Of a stretch of 64,000 nt of DNA, positions 44,777 to 53,815 are shown piece by piece. A program made the position numbers and the translations under genes. Source of the DNA: Mycolicibacterium rutilum (lineage in GTDB: Bacteria; Actinomycetota; Actinomycetes; Mycobacteriales; Mycobacteriaceae). A model generated the notes under the pieces. That model searched no databases. It was not told where the DNA came from and saw only the letters and a list, made by a program, of their open reading frames with translations. The stretch spans positions 4,650,001-4,714,000 of the forward strand of contig NZ_LT629971.1 of assembly GCF_900108565.1 (NCBI RefSeq), written 5' to 3'. Numbering within the stretch: the first letter of the stretch is position 1; the number at the start of each line of letters is the position of its first letter.

Positions 44777-44931
44777 GTTCGTCACATCGCCGGACCGTAC
44801 CAAACCGTTACAGCGCCGGCCGTCCAGCTACATCCCGGTAGGTCAACGGCAAACCAACAGCGCCGGAGTCACAGGTTAATTTGTTCGTCACACACAGACA
44901 TTTCCTAGAAACACCGCGGCTCTAACGTCCC

Positions 44932-44960
44932 GATTCGACACCCGCGAGGTGTCGCGAATC
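44932..44960. other. Hairpin in the leader upstream of urtA
   Basis: GATTCG..ACACC and GGTGT..CGCGAATC flank CGCGA; seven bases (CGACACC/GGTGTCG, 44936-44942 and 44948-44954) pair perfectly and the outer GATTCG pairs after a two-base bulge. It lies about 60 bp upstream of the urtA start and could be an operator or leader structure. Confidence 0.4.
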
Positions 44961-45021
44961 TCGCACACGACTCGACGCTCATCGTCCGATGTGCGCTGCG
45001 GATATATAGGAAAGGCTGTTC

Positions 45022-46287
45022 ATGCGACTACCACGACGGTCCTCGATGAAGCGGTCGGCCCTTGTTGCGGGCGGCATCGTCGCCGCAACAAGCCTGGTGC
45101 TGACCGGCTGCGGAAGCAAGGCGACGGAGTCGGACTCGGCAAACGCCGAATCGTGCGTCGACACCTCGGCTCCGACCATCAAGGTGGGTGCGCTGAACTC
45201 GCTGTCGGGCACCATGGCGATCTCCGAGGTGACCGTCCGCCACGCCATCGACCTCGCGGTCGAGCAGATCAACGCCTCCGGCGGTGTGCTGGGCAAGCAG
45301 ATCCAGCTCGTCGGCGAGGACGGCGCATCGGAGCCGACGGTGTTCGCCGAGAAGGCCGAGAAGCTGATCAGCAGCGACTGCGTGGCCGCGGTGTTCGGCG
45401 GGTGGACGTCGTCGTCGCGCAAGGCGATGCTGCCGGTGTTCGAGAGCGCCAACTCGCTGCTCTACTACCCCGTCCAGTACGAGGGCCTGGAGTCGAGCAA
45501 GAACATCTTCTACACCGGCGCCACCACCAACCAGCAGATCGTGCCGGCGCTCGACTACCTCAAGGAGAAGGGCGTCAAGTCGCTGTATCTGGTCGGCAGC
45601 GACTACGTGTTCCCGCAGACCGCCAACCGGATCATCAAGGCCTACGCAGGCGCCAACGGCATCGAGATCAAGGGTGAGGACTACACGCCGCTGGGTTCGA
45701 CGGACTTCTCGACCATCGTCAACAAGGTGCGCACCGCCGACGCCGACGCGGTGTTCAACACCCTCAACGGCGACTCCAACGTGGCGTTCTTCCGCGAGTA
45801 CAAGAACGTCGGCCTGACGCCGGAGGCCATGCCGGTGGTGTCGGTGTCGATCGCCGAGGAGGAGGTCGGCGGCATCGGCATCCAGAACGTCACCGGCCAG
45901 CTCACCGCCTGGAACTACTACGAGACGGTCGACAACCCGGTCAACAAGGCGTTCGTCAAGGCTTACAAGGACAAGTTCGGCGCCGACAAGCCGACGTCGG
46001 ATCCGATGGAGGCCGCCTACGTCTCGGTGTACCTGTGGAAGAACACCGTCGAGAAGGCGAACTCGTTCGACGTCAAGGCCATTCAGGACGCGGCCGGTGG
46101 CGTGACGTTCGACGCCCCCGAGGGTCTGGTCACCATCGACGGCGAGAACCACCACATCACCAAGACCGCCCGCATCGGTGAGATCCGGCCCGACGGCCTG
46201 ATCTACACGATCTGGGAGTCGCCCGGACCGATCGAGCCGGACCCCTACCTGAAGTCCTATCCGTGGGCCGCCGGGCTGTCCAGCTGA
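45022..46287 (+). CDS. urtA: Urea-type ABC transporter substrate-binding lipoprotein UrtA
   Basis: This 421-residue lipoprotein has lipobox LTGC after a hydrophobic signal, then a family-6-type periplasmic-binding fold. Features are PTIKVGALNSLSGTMAISEVTV, VFGGWTSSSRKAMLPVFE, the aromatic-rich YYPVQYEGLESSKNIFYTG and the C-terminal HHITKTARIGEIRPDG. These are typical of UrtA rather than amino-acid binding proteins. It captures urea or short amides outside the membrane. AGGAAAGG lies six bases before the ATG. It heads the operon urtABCDE; nitrogen limitation (GlnR) is the expected control, although no clear GlnR box was seen. Confidence 0.93.
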   Translation: MRLPRRSSMKRSALVAGGIVAATSLVLTGCGSKATESDSANAESCVDTSAPTIKVGALNSLSGTMAISEVTVRHAIDLAVEQINASGGVLGKQIQLVGEDGASEPTVFAEKAEKLISSDCVAAVFGGWTSSSRKAMLPVFESANSLLYYPVQYEGLESSKNIFYTGATTNQQIVPALDYLKEKGVKSLYLVGSDYVFPQTANRIIKAYAGANGIEIKGEDYTPLGSTDFSTIVNKVRTADADAVFNTLNGDSNVAFFREYKNVGLTPEAMPVVSVSIAEEEVGGIGIQNVTGQLTAWNYYETVDNPVNKAFVKAYKDKFGADKPTSDPMEAAYVSVYLWKNTVEKANSFDVKAIQDAAGGVTFDAPEGLVTIDGENHHITKTARIGEIRPDGLIYTIWESPGPIEPDPYLKSYPWAAGLSS

Positions 46288-46324
46288 GTCACACGACGAG
46301 CGACGCGACGGGAGTTTGTCCTCG

Positions 46325-47209
46325 ATGGATGTCCTGATCGGGCAGCTGGCAACAGGATTGAGCCTCGGCTCGATCCTGTTGCTGGCCGCTCTGGGTTTGT
46401 CCCTGACGTTCGGCCAGATGGGCGTCATCAACATGGCGCACGGCGAGTTCATCATGGCCGGCTGCTACACCGCCTATGTGGTGCAGCAGGTCGTGTCGAG
46501 TGCCGGTGCGTCCCTGCTGATCTCGCTGCTCATCGGCTTCCTGATCGGTGGCGCGATGGGCGCGCTGCTGGAGACCACGCTGATTCAGCGGATGTATCAC
46601 CGGCCGCTGGACACGCTGCTGGTGACCTTCGGCGTCGGATTGGTGCTGCAGCAGGTCGCCCGCGACATCTTCGGCGCGCCGGCGGTCAACGTGGTGGCGC
46701 CGGCCTGGCTCTCGGGTGGGGTGGAGGTCTTCGGGGCGGTGGTTCCCAAGACCCGCATCTTCATCCTGGTGCTGGCCGTGGTGTGCGTCGCGGCGCTGGC
46801 GACGGCGCTGAAGGTCAGCCCGATGGGCAGGCGGATCCGTGCCGTCGTGCAGAACCGTGATCTCGCCGAAACCAGCGGCATCTCGTCGCGGAAGACCGAC
46901 ATCACAACGTTTTTCATCGGCTCGGGCCTGGCCGCGGTGGCCGGTGTCGCGCTGACGCTGATCGGTTCGACCAGCCCGACGATCGGGCAGAGCTATTTGA
47001 TCGACGCGTTCCTGGTGGTCGTGGTCGGCGGCCTCGGCCAGATCAAGGGCACCGTCATCGCGGCGTTCGCGTTGGGCTTCTTGAACTCGTTCATCGAGTA
47101 CAACACCACCGCGTCGCTGGCGAAGGTGATCGTGTTCGTGATCATCGTCATCTTCCTGCAGGCCCGCCCGCAGGGTCTGTTCACCGTCCGGACGAGGAGC
47201 CTGGTATGA
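46325..47209 (+). CDS. urtB: Urea ABC transporter permease UrtB
   Basis: This 294-residue permease of the branched-chain/urea type (LivH family) has about eight membrane helices. The loop GVINMAHGEFIMAGCYTAYVV near residue 35 and QNRDLAETSGISSRKTDI, the coupling-helix region facing the ATPases, are typical of UrtB. ATG 46325 follows the urtA stop by 37 bp with a GGGAG upstream. It shares an ATGA overlap with urtC. It forms the transmembrane pore together with UrtC. Confidence 0.93.
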   Translation: MDVLIGQLATGLSLGSILLLAALGLSLTFGQMGVINMAHGEFIMAGCYTAYVVQQVVSSAGASLLISLLIGFLIGGAMGALLETTLIQRMYHRPLDTLLVTFGVGLVLQQVARDIFGAPAVNVVAPAWLSGGVEVFGAVVPKTRIFILVLAVVCVAALATALKVSPMGRRIRAVVQNRDLAETSGISSRKTDITTFFIGSGLAAVAGVALTLIGSTSPTIGQSYLIDAFLVVVVGGLGQIKGTVIAAFALGFLNSFIEYNTTASLAKVIVFVIIVIFLQARPQGLFTVRTRSLV

Positions 47210-48324
47210 CGACGTTCCTGGGCCGATGGCAGACGTGGGCCGGTTTCGGGGTGGCCGCGGTGCTGTTGTTCGGCGTGGCGCCGGCGGTGCTGTCGGATTT
47301 CCGGCTCAGCCTGCTGGGCAAGTTCCTGTGCTTCGCGATCGTCGCGGTCGGCATCGGATTGGCGTGGGGCCGTGGCGGAATGCTCGTGCTGGGCCAGGGC
47401 GTGTTCTTCGGTCTCGGCGGCTACATGATGGGCATGCACCTCAAAATCGCCGACGCGCAACTGCGCGGCGACGATGTGCCCGACTTCATGCAGATCGCCG
47501 GTGTGCGCGAACTGCCCGGCTACTGGGCGCCGTTCGCCTCCCCCGCCTTCACCCTGCTGGCGATCGTGCTGGTGCCGACGGGTATCGCGGCGGCGCTCGG
47601 CTTCGGCGTCTTCAAGCGCCGCGTCAAGGGCGCCTACTTCGCGATCCTGTCGCAGGCGTTGGCGGCGGCGCTGGCGATCCTGCTCGTCGGCCAGACCGGC
47701 CTGGGAGGAAGCAACGGGCTGAACAGGTTTCGCACGTTCTTCGGGTTCACCCTGAACGATCCGGCCAACCGGCGGATGCTGTACTTCATCGCCGCCGGTG
47801 TGCTGCTCGTGGTGGTCGCCGTGGTCCGTCAACTGATGCAGAGCCGGTACGGCGAACTGCTGGTGGCGGTGCGCGACGGCGAGGAGCGGGTCCGCTTCCT
47901 CGGCTACGACCCGGCCAACATCAAGGTCGTCGCCTACACCGCCGCCGCGTTGTTCGCCAGCATCGCCGGTGCGTTGTTCGCGCCGATCGTCGGCTTCATC
48001 GCGCCGTCGCAGGTCGGCATCCTGCCGTCGATCGCGTTCCTGATCGGCGTCGCGATCGGTGGCCGCACCACGCTGCTCGGGCCGGTGCTCGGCGCGATCG
48101 GCGTGGCGTGGGCGCAGACGCTGTTCTCCGAACGGTTCCCGTCGGAGTGGACGTACGCGCAGGGGCTGCTGTTCATCGTCGTCGTCGGCTTCTTCCCCGC
48201 GGGCCTGGCCGGCCTCGGGGTGCTGTTCAAGCGGCGCCGGTTCGGCCGGGCCAAACCGCCGCCCGCACCGCAGCCCGAGACTCAGACCGACCCCGACACC
48301 GAGAAGGTGGGCGCATCCACATGA
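47206..48324 (+). CDS. urtC: Urea ABC transporter permease UrtC
   Basis: This 372-residue second permease (LivM family) has a UrtC-typical long N-terminus, GRGGMLVLGQGVFFGLGGYMMGMHLKI. The large loop around SNGLNRFRTFFGFTLNDP and the coupling region VAVRDGEERVRFLGYDPANIK follow. The C-terminus is a cytoplasmic Arg/Pro-rich tail. ATG overlaps the urtB stop, and its own stop overlaps urtD, so the three are coupled. Confidence 0.93.
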   Translation: MTTFLGRWQTWAGFGVAAVLLFGVAPAVLSDFRLSLLGKFLCFAIVAVGIGLAWGRGGMLVLGQGVFFGLGGYMMGMHLKIADAQLRGDDVPDFMQIAGVRELPGYWAPFASPAFTLLAIVLVPTGIAAALGFGVFKRRVKGAYFAILSQALAAALAILLVGQTGLGGSNGLNRFRTFFGFTLNDPANRRMLYFIAAGVLLVVVAVVRQLMQSRYGELLVAVRDGEERVRFLGYDPANIKVVAYTAAALFASIAGALFAPIVGFIAPSQVGILPSIAFLIGVAIGGRTTLLGPVLGAIGVAWAQTLFSERFPSEWTYAQGLLFIVVVGFFPAGLAGLGVLFKRRRFGRAKPPPAPQPETQTDPDTEKVGAST

Positions 48325-49142
48325 GCACGTCCAAGGAACCCGCCGTCGGCGGCAACGCCGGCATGGGCGCCGAGTACCTCGAAGTGCGCGGTCTCACCGT
48401 CGATTTCGACGGGTTCAAGGCCGTCAGCGACGTCGACCTGACCCTGTTCCAGGGTGATCTGCGGTTTTTGATCGGACCCAACGGCGCCGGCAAGACCACC
48501 GTCATCGACGCGATCACCGGCCTGGTCAACGCCACCGGCTCGGTCAACAAGTCCGGCGTCGAACTGCTCGGCAAGAAGGTGCACCAGATCGCGCGCCTCG
48601 GTGTGGGGCGCACGTTCCAGACGGCCAGCGTCTTCGAACAGCTGACCGTGCTGCAGAACCTCGACATCGCGGCGGGCGCCGGACGGTCGGCGTGGACCCT
48701 GCTGCGCCGCCGCAAGGGGGTGCTGCCCGCGATCGAGGAGGCTCTCGAGACGATCGGGCTGACCGAGCTGGCGGACAAGCCCGCCGGTGTGCTCGCCCAC
48801 GGCCAGAAGCAGTGGCTGGAGATCGGCATGCTGCTCGTGCAGAACGCCGACGTGCTGCTGCTCGACGAACCGGTCGCCGGCATGAGCCACGAGGAACGCG
48901 AAGAGACCGGAAACCTGCTGCGGCGCATCGGTGGTCAGCGCACCGTCGTCGTCGTCGAACACGACATGGATTTCATGCGCGCGTTCGCGACGTCGGTGAC
49001 GGTGCTCGCGCGCGGGCAGGTCATCGCCGAGGGTTCGGTCGCCGAAGTGCAGGCCAACCCGAAGGTGCAGGAGGTGTATCTGGGGACGGCGGCCGCCGGC
49101 GCCGCGGGTGTGCCCGAGGAACTGATCGAGGAGAACGCCTGA
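48321..49142 (+). CDS. urtD: Urea ABC transporter ATP-binding protein UrtD
   Basis: This 273-residue ATPase has Walker A LIGPNGAGKTT, a Q-loop in GVGRTFQTASVFEQLTVLQNL, a signature motif replaced by LAHGQKQWLEIGM (as is normal for UrtD), Walker B VLLLDEPVAGM and the switch histidine in VVEHDMDFM. It powers urea uptake together with UrtE. The start ATG overlaps the urtC stop by 4 bp; the long open frame upstream is shadow. The N-terminal 20 residues before EYLEVRGLTVDF are a non-conserved leader. Confidence 0.93.
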   Translation: MSTSKEPAVGGNAGMGAEYLEVRGLTVDFDGFKAVSDVDLTLFQGDLRFLIGPNGAGKTTVIDAITGLVNATGSVNKSGVELLGKKVHQIARLGVGRTFQTASVFEQLTVLQNLDIAAGAGRSAWTLLRRRKGVLPAIEEALETIGLTELADKPAGVLAHGQKQWLEIGMLLVQNADVLLLDEPVAGMSHEEREETGNLLRRIGGQRTVVVVEHDMDFMRAFATSVTVLARGQVIAEGSVAEVQANPKVQEVYLGTAAAGAAGVPEELIEENA

Positions 49143-49834
49143 TGCTCACCCTTGCCGACGTGCGTTGCGGCTACGGCCGGTCCGAGGTGATCCACGGGGT
49201 CAGCATCGAGGTGCCGTCCGACGGGGTAGCCGCGGTGATGGGCCACAACGGCGCGGGCAAGACCACGCTGCTGCGGGCGGCGGTCGGGCTGCTCAAATGC
49301 TCTGCCGGACAGGTGATCTTCGACGGCGAGGACATCACGAAGCTGCGGCCCAGCGCCCGGGTGGCGCGCGGCCTGGCCTATGTGCCGCAGGGCCAGCAGT
49401 CGTTCGGCCAGTTGACCACGATGGAGAATTTGCAGGTCGTGGCCGACGGCCGGAAGAACGGCAAGCAGCTCATCGACGAGCAACTCGATTTGTTCCCCGC
49501 TCTGAAGGAGCTGCTGACGCGGCGCGCCGGTCTGCTCTCCGGTGGCCAGCGCCAGCAGTTGGCGATCGCCCGCGCGCTGATCACCACGCCGAAGTGTCTG
49601 ATCCTCGACGAACCCACCGAGGGCATCCAGCCGTCGGTGGTCGCCGAGATCGAGGCGGCGATCACCGACCTGACCAAGCGCGGCGGTCTCGGCGTGCTGC
49701 TGGTCGAGCAGCACATCGGGTTCGCGCTCGAGTCGTCGCAGCAGTACTACATCCTGGAGGCCGGGCGCGTGACCTCCAGCGGTACCGGCGGCTCAGCCTC
49801 CGAGGCCGACGTACGCGCCGCCATGGCCATCTGA
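49142..49834 (+). CDS. urtE: Urea ABC transporter ATP-binding protein UrtE
   Basis: This 230-residue ATPase has Walker A MGHNGAGKTTLL, the Q-loop VPQGQQSFGQLTTMENL, signature LLSGGQRQQLAIARAL, Walker B CLILDEPTEGIQP and the switch histidine LLVEQHIGFAL. The GQQSFGQLTTMENL segment is characteristic of UrtE (LivF-like). The ATG shares one base with the urtD TGA. It is the last gene of the transporter operon; no urease genes follow in the window. Confidence 0.93.
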   Translation: MLTLADVRCGYGRSEVIHGVSIEVPSDGVAAVMGHNGAGKTTLLRAAVGLLKCSAGQVIFDGEDITKLRPSARVARGLAYVPQGQQSFGQLTTMENLQVVADGRKNGKQLIDEQLDLFPALKELLTRRAGLLSGGQRQQLAIARALITTPKCLILDEPTEGIQPSVVAEIEAAITDLTKRGGLGVLLVEQHIGFALESSQQYYILEAGRVTSSGTGGSASEADVRAAMAI

Positions 49835-49885
49835 CATTTGACAGTTCGTGCACGCTCGCGGCCGGTCGAATGGCACAGTGCAGCC

Positions 49886-50413
49886 GTGGACACTCCGACC
49901 GAGAACCGGGTACTCATCGACACCGGCGGCCTCGTCGTCACTGATGACGGGCGTCGCGTACTGGTCATCGACCGCGGCACCGGCGGGCTGACGGTGCTGG
50001 CGTTCGTGCTCGGGGTGCTCACCGTCGTCGTCGCGGGTTTCGGTCTGGTCGCGCTGATCGCGGGCACACCGTCGCGGGCGTTGGGTGGGGTCTTCGTCGC
50101 GGTTGGGGCGGCGCTGGCGGTGGCGACGTTCCTGGCGGTCCGCCGGATCCGCCGGTACCGAAGCCGTCCGCTGCATGAGTGCCGCCCGGCCGCCGTCCTG
50201 GACCGCAAGCTCGAACTGTTCAGCTACCGCGGCGGCGCGCTCGTCCAGCTGGACCAGGTGCGGTTCGCGCGCAAGTTCCAGGTCGGTTCGAGCTCGCCGA
50301 AACTCGTGGCGTTGACGCCCGGCGGCACGCAGGTCCTCAAGCGGGGCAACCCGTTCGACGGCGGGTTGGGCAATATCGACGAGGTTCTGAACGCCGTCGT
50401 CCGGGACCAATGA
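49886..50413 (+). CDS. Hypothetical membrane protein
   Basis: I do not recognise this 175-residue protein. From GTG 49886 it opens VDTPTENRVLIDTGGLVVTDDG. Two adjacent membrane helices follow (LTVLAFVLGVLTVVVAGFGLVAL and LGGVFVAVGAALAVATFLAV) with a short loop. The cytoplasmic C-terminus reads LDRKLELFSYRGGALVQLDQVRFARKFQVGSSSPKLVAL, resembling a small PH-like beta domain; that likeness is my guess. The stop overlaps the start of the exported MBL-fold gene by 4 bp, so the two are linked. It lies 51 bp after urtE and may be read through from that operon. Confidence 0.65.
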   Translation: MDTPTENRVLIDTGGLVVTDDGRRVLVIDRGTGGLTVLAFVLGVLTVVVAGFGLVALIAGTPSRALGGVFVAVGAALAVATFLAVRRIRRYRSRPLHECRPAAVLDRKLELFSYRGGALVQLDQVRFARKFQVGSSSPKLVALTPGGTQVLKRGNPFDGGLGNIDEVLNAVVRDQ

Positions 50414-51522
50414 CGACCGGACCCGCCGGATGTGCCTGCGGGCATCACGACGACGGGTTGTCCCGGCGAACGATGCTCGCCGCGTCGGTGTCGGCCGTCC
50501 TCGGCGGTGTGGCGTTGAGTGCGTCGGCTCCCGGATCGGCAGCGCCGCAAGCGCCTCACGAGCACCCGACCGACGCGCTGATCACCCTCGGCGTGCAGGC
50601 CGGCCCTCCCCCGGTGCCCGGACGGACCGGCATCTCGTCGACGCTCAAGGTCGGCGGCGATCTCTACCAGATCGACTGCGGCCTGGGCTCATTGAACGCC
50701 TTCACCAATGCGGGGCTGCGGTTCGACTCCTTGAAGGCCATGTTCATCACCCACCTGCACACCGACCACATCGTGGACTACTTCAGCTTCTTCGCCTCAG
50801 GCGGCTACACGGCGGCCAAAGGCAAAGCGCCGGTGAACGTCTACGGCCCCGGTCCCGCCGGCGGGCTGCCACCGAGCCGCGTCGGCAACCCGCATCCACC
50901 GACCATCGACGCCCCGGCCGCGACGCCCGGCCTGGCGGCCACCACCGCGGCGCTGCAGCAGGCGTTCGCCTACACCAACAACATCTTCATCCGCGACATG
51001 GGCATCGACGACATCCAGCGCCTGGCCAACGTCGTCGAGATCGCCGTGCCCCCGGGTTCCGACTACCTCAACAGGGCACCGCGGATCGACCCATTCCCGG
51101 TGATGCGCGACGACAACGTCGCCGTCACCGCGACGCTGGTCTCACACTACGACGTGTACCCGGCGTTCGCGTTCCGATTCGATCTGATCAGATCCGGTGT
51201 GTCGGTGACGTTTTCCGGTGACACGACGAAATCGGACAACCTCATCGTGTTGGCCAAGGACACCGACGTCCTGGTGCACGAGGCGCAGTTCAGCCTGGAC
51301 GACGCCTACTACGGAAACCGGTTCCCCCCTGGCTACCTGGTCGCTTCACACACCTCCGCCGAACAGGTCGGCGAGGTGGCCGCCGCGGCCAACGCCGAAC
51401 ACGTTGTGCTGAGCCACTACTCACCCACCGACCTACCCGAAGCGGAATGGTTAAGTGCGGTCGGCAAGCACTTCGCCGGCCGCGTCACGGTCGCCCACGA
51501 CGGACAGGTGTTCGGGCTGTGA
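50410..51522 (+). CDS. Tat-exported metallo-beta-lactamase-fold hydrolase
   Basis: This 370-residue protein has a twin-arginine signal (SRRTMLAASVSAVLGGVAL) after a Cys/His-rich N-terminus (CACGHHDDG). The MBL domain has FITHLHTDHIVDYFSFF (HxHxDH), LVSHYDVYPAFAFRF, FSGDTTKSDNLIVLAK with the metal aspartate, and the final histidine in VVLSHYSP. It resembles arylsulfatase/RNase Z-like exported members. It would act in the periplasm as a folded metalloenzyme; the substrate is unknown. ATG overlaps the upstream membrane-protein stop, implying functional coupling to it. Confidence 0.87.
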   Translation: MTTGPAGCACGHHDDGLSRRTMLAASVSAVLGGVALSASAPGSAAPQAPHEHPTDALITLGVQAGPPPVPGRTGISSTLKVGGDLYQIDCGLGSLNAFTNAGLRFDSLKAMFITHLHTDHIVDYFSFFASGGYTAAKGKAPVNVYGPGPAGGLPPSRVGNPHPPTIDAPAATPGLAATTAALQQAFAYTNNIFIRDMGIDDIQRLANVVEIAVPPGSDYLNRAPRIDPFPVMRDDNVAVTATLVSHYDVYPAFAFRFDLIRSGVSVTFSGDTTKSDNLIVLAKDTDVLVHEAQFSLDDAYYGNRFPPGYLVASHTSAEQVGEVAAAANAEHVVLSHYSPTDLPEAEWLSAVGKHFAGRVTVAHDGQVFGL

Positions 51523-51527
51523 GCGCC

Positions 51528-52517
51528 TCAGCCCCGCAGGTGAGCCGGTAGGCGGTCACCGAACAGCTCGACGGCGTTGCCGGAGCTGACCTTTCGGCGG
51601 GTGGCGTCGTCCATCGGATAGTCGCGCAGGAACTGTGCGCCGGTCGCGTTGTCGTCCATCGGATAGTCCACGGAGAACATCACCCGGTCGGCACCCATCA
51701 CCTCCAGGGTGCACGCGAACGCCGGGGCGCAGAAGTTCCCGCTGGTGGTGACGTGGAAGTTGGCGCGCAGATACTCCGAGGGACGGCGTTTAACCCGGGT
51801 GCCCGAGCCGGATCCCCCCAGCCCGTAATACCGGTCGACGCGGTAGGCCGCGAACGGCAGCATCTCGCCGAGATGGCCGATGATCATCTGCAGGCGCGGG
51901 AACCGGTCGAACAGCCCCGAATAGATCAGCCGCAGCACGTGCGTGCCGGTTTCGGCGGCGAAGCCCCACGACGCCAGGTGCAGGCCGTCGTCGACGTAGG
52001 GCGCGAACCAGGCGTCCATCACCGCCGGATGCGGGGTGGTGGGGTGCAGGTAGATCGGCACGCCGAGGTCTTCGGCGGTGGCGAACAGGTCGGAGTAGGC
52101 CGGGTCGTCGAGGTAGCGGCCCTGACAGTGGCCGTTGATCAGTGCACCGACCAACCCGAGATCGGTTACCGCCCGGCGCAATTCGGTGGCCGCGGCGGCG
52201 GGATCCTGGGTGGCCAGCGTGGCGAAACCGCCGAAGCGGTCCGGGGTGCGGCGCACCGTCTCGGCGAGATCGTCGTTGGCGCGGCGGGCCAGCTCGACGG
52301 CACGGCCGACGTCGGTCTCGTCCTGCACGCCGGGGTCGAACAGCGACAGGATCTGAAAGTCGATGCCCGCCGGATCCATCTGTTCCAGCCGCAGATCACC
52401 TCGGTCGTACAGCCGCTGATACCCGAGCTCGTTATGCTCCCGGAGCCACGTCGCCACGACATTGCCCGTGCTCGCCGGGTCCCAGGCGTAGTGCTCCTCG
52501 AGCGCGATCAGCGACAT
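51528..52517 (-). CDS. Amidohydrolase-family (ACMSD/LigW-like) decarboxylase or hydrolase
   Basis: This 329-residue TIM-barrel amidohydrolase-2 protein opens MSLIALEEHYAWDP, where E-E-H replaces the usual HxH, as in the LigW/gamma-resorcylate and 5-carboxyvanillate decarboxylase group. GALINGHCQGRYLDDP, VPIYLHPTTPHP, the metal-site histidine in IIGHLGEMLPF and MFSVDYPMDDN (metal aspartate) follow. Decarboxylation of a phenolic acid is the best guess. It lies between hisS on the same strand and the convergent MBL gene. The 32 bp before hisS hold no separate promoter that I can see. Confidence 0.87.
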   Translation of the reverse strand: MSLIALEEHYAWDPASTGNVVATWLREHNELGYQRLYDRGDLRLEQMDPAGIDFQILSLFDPGVQDETDVGRAVELARRANDDLAETVRRTPDRFGGFATLATQDPAAAATELRRAVTDLGLVGALINGHCQGRYLDDPAYSDLFATAEDLGVPIYLHPTTPHPAVMDAWFAPYVDDGLHLASWGFAAETGTHVLRLIYSGLFDRFPRLQMIIGHLGEMLPFAAYRVDRYYGLGGSGSGTRVKRRPSEYLRANFHVTTSGNFCAPAFACTLEVMGADRVMFSVDYPMDDNATGAQFLRDYPMDDATRRKVSSGNAVELFGDRLPAHLRG

Positions 52518-52549
52518 GGGGCCTCCCGTCGACGTGATGTAGCGCGCGT

Positions 52550-53815
52550 TCAGGCGCGGTTCAGGCGCGCCAGGACCTCGGCGTGGATGCTGGCGACGGC
52601 GACGTCGGTCTGCTCACCGGTCGCCAGGTTCTTCACGCCGACGGTGCCGGCCTCGATGTCGCGGTCGCCGGCCACCAGCGCCAGCTTGGCACCCGATCGG
52701 TCCGCGGCCTTCATCGCGGCCTTGACGCTGCGGTCGCCGTAGGCCAGGTCGACGCGCACACCCGCGGCGCGCAGCCGAGCGGCCAGCACCGCGAGCGTCA
52801 CCTTGGCCTGCTCGCCCATCGGCACCCCGAACACGTCGACGCGTGCCGTCCCGCCGACCGTCTTGCCCTCGGCCTTGAGCGCCAGCAGCGTGCGGTCGAC
52901 ACCGAGTCCGAACCCGATGCCGGACAGGTCTTTTCCGCCGAGCTGGTGCATCAGCCCGTCGTAACGGCCGCCGCCGCCGATCCCCGACTGCGCACCGAGC
53001 CCGTCGTGCACGAACTCGAACGTCGTCTTGGTGTAGTAGTCCAGTCCGCGCACCATCCGCGGGTTGATGACGTACGGCACGTCGAGCGCGTCGAGATGGG
53101 CCAGCACGCTGTCGAAGTGCTGCTTGGCGACATCAGAGAGGTGGTCGAGCATCACCGGCGCGTCGGCGGTCATCTCCCGGATGTGCGGGCGCTTGTCGTC
53201 GAGCACCCGCAGCGGGTTGATCTCCGCGCGGCGGCGGGTGTCCTCGTCGAGATCGAGCTTGAACAGGAACTCCTGCAACAACTCCCGATACTGCGGGCGG
53301 CAGGTGTCGTCGCCCAGCGAGGTGATCTCCAGGCGGAAGCCGTCGAGGCCCAGCGAGCGGAACCCGGCGTCGGCGATCGCGATCACTTCGGCGTCGAGCG
53401 CGGGGTCGTCGACGCCGATCGCCTCGACGCCGACCTGCTGCAGCTGGCGGTACCGCCCCGCCTGCGGGCGCTCGTACCGGAAGAACGGCCCGGCGTAGCA
53501 CAGCTTGACCGGCAGCGCGCCGCGGTCCAGACCGTGTTCGATGACCGCGCGCATCACCCCGGCCGTGCCCTCGGGCCGCAGCGTCACCGACCGGTCGCCG
53601 CGATCGGCGAAGGTGTACATCTCCTTGGACACCACGTCGGTGGATTCGCCGACGCCGCGGGCGAACAGCGCGGTGTCCTCAAAGATCGGCAGTTCGATGT
53701 CGCCGTATCCGGCGCGACGGGCCATGTCGAGCAGCCCGTCGCGCACACCGACGAACTGCGCGGAGTCCGGGGGCAGGTAATCCGGGACGCCCTTGGGCGC
53801 CTGAAATTCACTCAC
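52550..53815 (-). CDS. hisS: Histidine--tRNA ligase
   Basis: The 421-residue HisRS charges tRNA-His. It starts at GTG 53815 (SEFQAPKGVPDYLPPDS) and contains class II motif 2 GPFFRYERPQAGRYRQLQQVGVE, the HisRS-specific RGLDYYTKTTFEF and GGGGRYDGL motifs, motif 3 GIGFGLGVDRTLLAL and the C-terminal anticodon domain. Length is normal. The start overlaps the stop of the glyoxalase-like gene by 4 bp (GTGA), so it is translated from the same transcript. Confidence 0.96.
   Translation of the reverse strand: MSEFQAPKGVPDYLPPDSAQFVGVRDGLLDMARRAGYGDIELPIFEDTALFARGVGESTDVVSKEMYTFADRGDRSVTLRPEGTAGVMRAVIEHGLDRGALPVKLCYAGPFFRYERPQAGRYRQLQQVGVEAIGVDDPALDAEVIAIADAGFRSLGLDGFRLEITSLGDDTCRPQYRELLQEFLFKLDLDEDTRRRAEINPLRVLDDKRPHIREMTADAPVMLDHLSDVAKQHFDSVLAHLDALDVPYVINPRMVRGLDYYTKTTFEFVHDGLGAQSGIGGGGRYDGLMHQLGGKDLSGIGFGLGVDRTLLALKAEGKTVGGTARVDVFGVPMGEQAKVTLAVLAARLRAAGVRVDLAYGDRSVKAAMKAADRSGAKLALVAGDRDIEAGTVGVKNLATGEQTDVAVASIHAEVLARLNRA

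Noticed and set aside
44860..45000. Possible GlnR box upstream of urtA
   Set aside because: I looked for the AC-n9-AC type spacing expected of actinobacterial GlnR sites and found only off-spaced pairs (10 or 12 bases). A matrix scan would be needed; no call is made.
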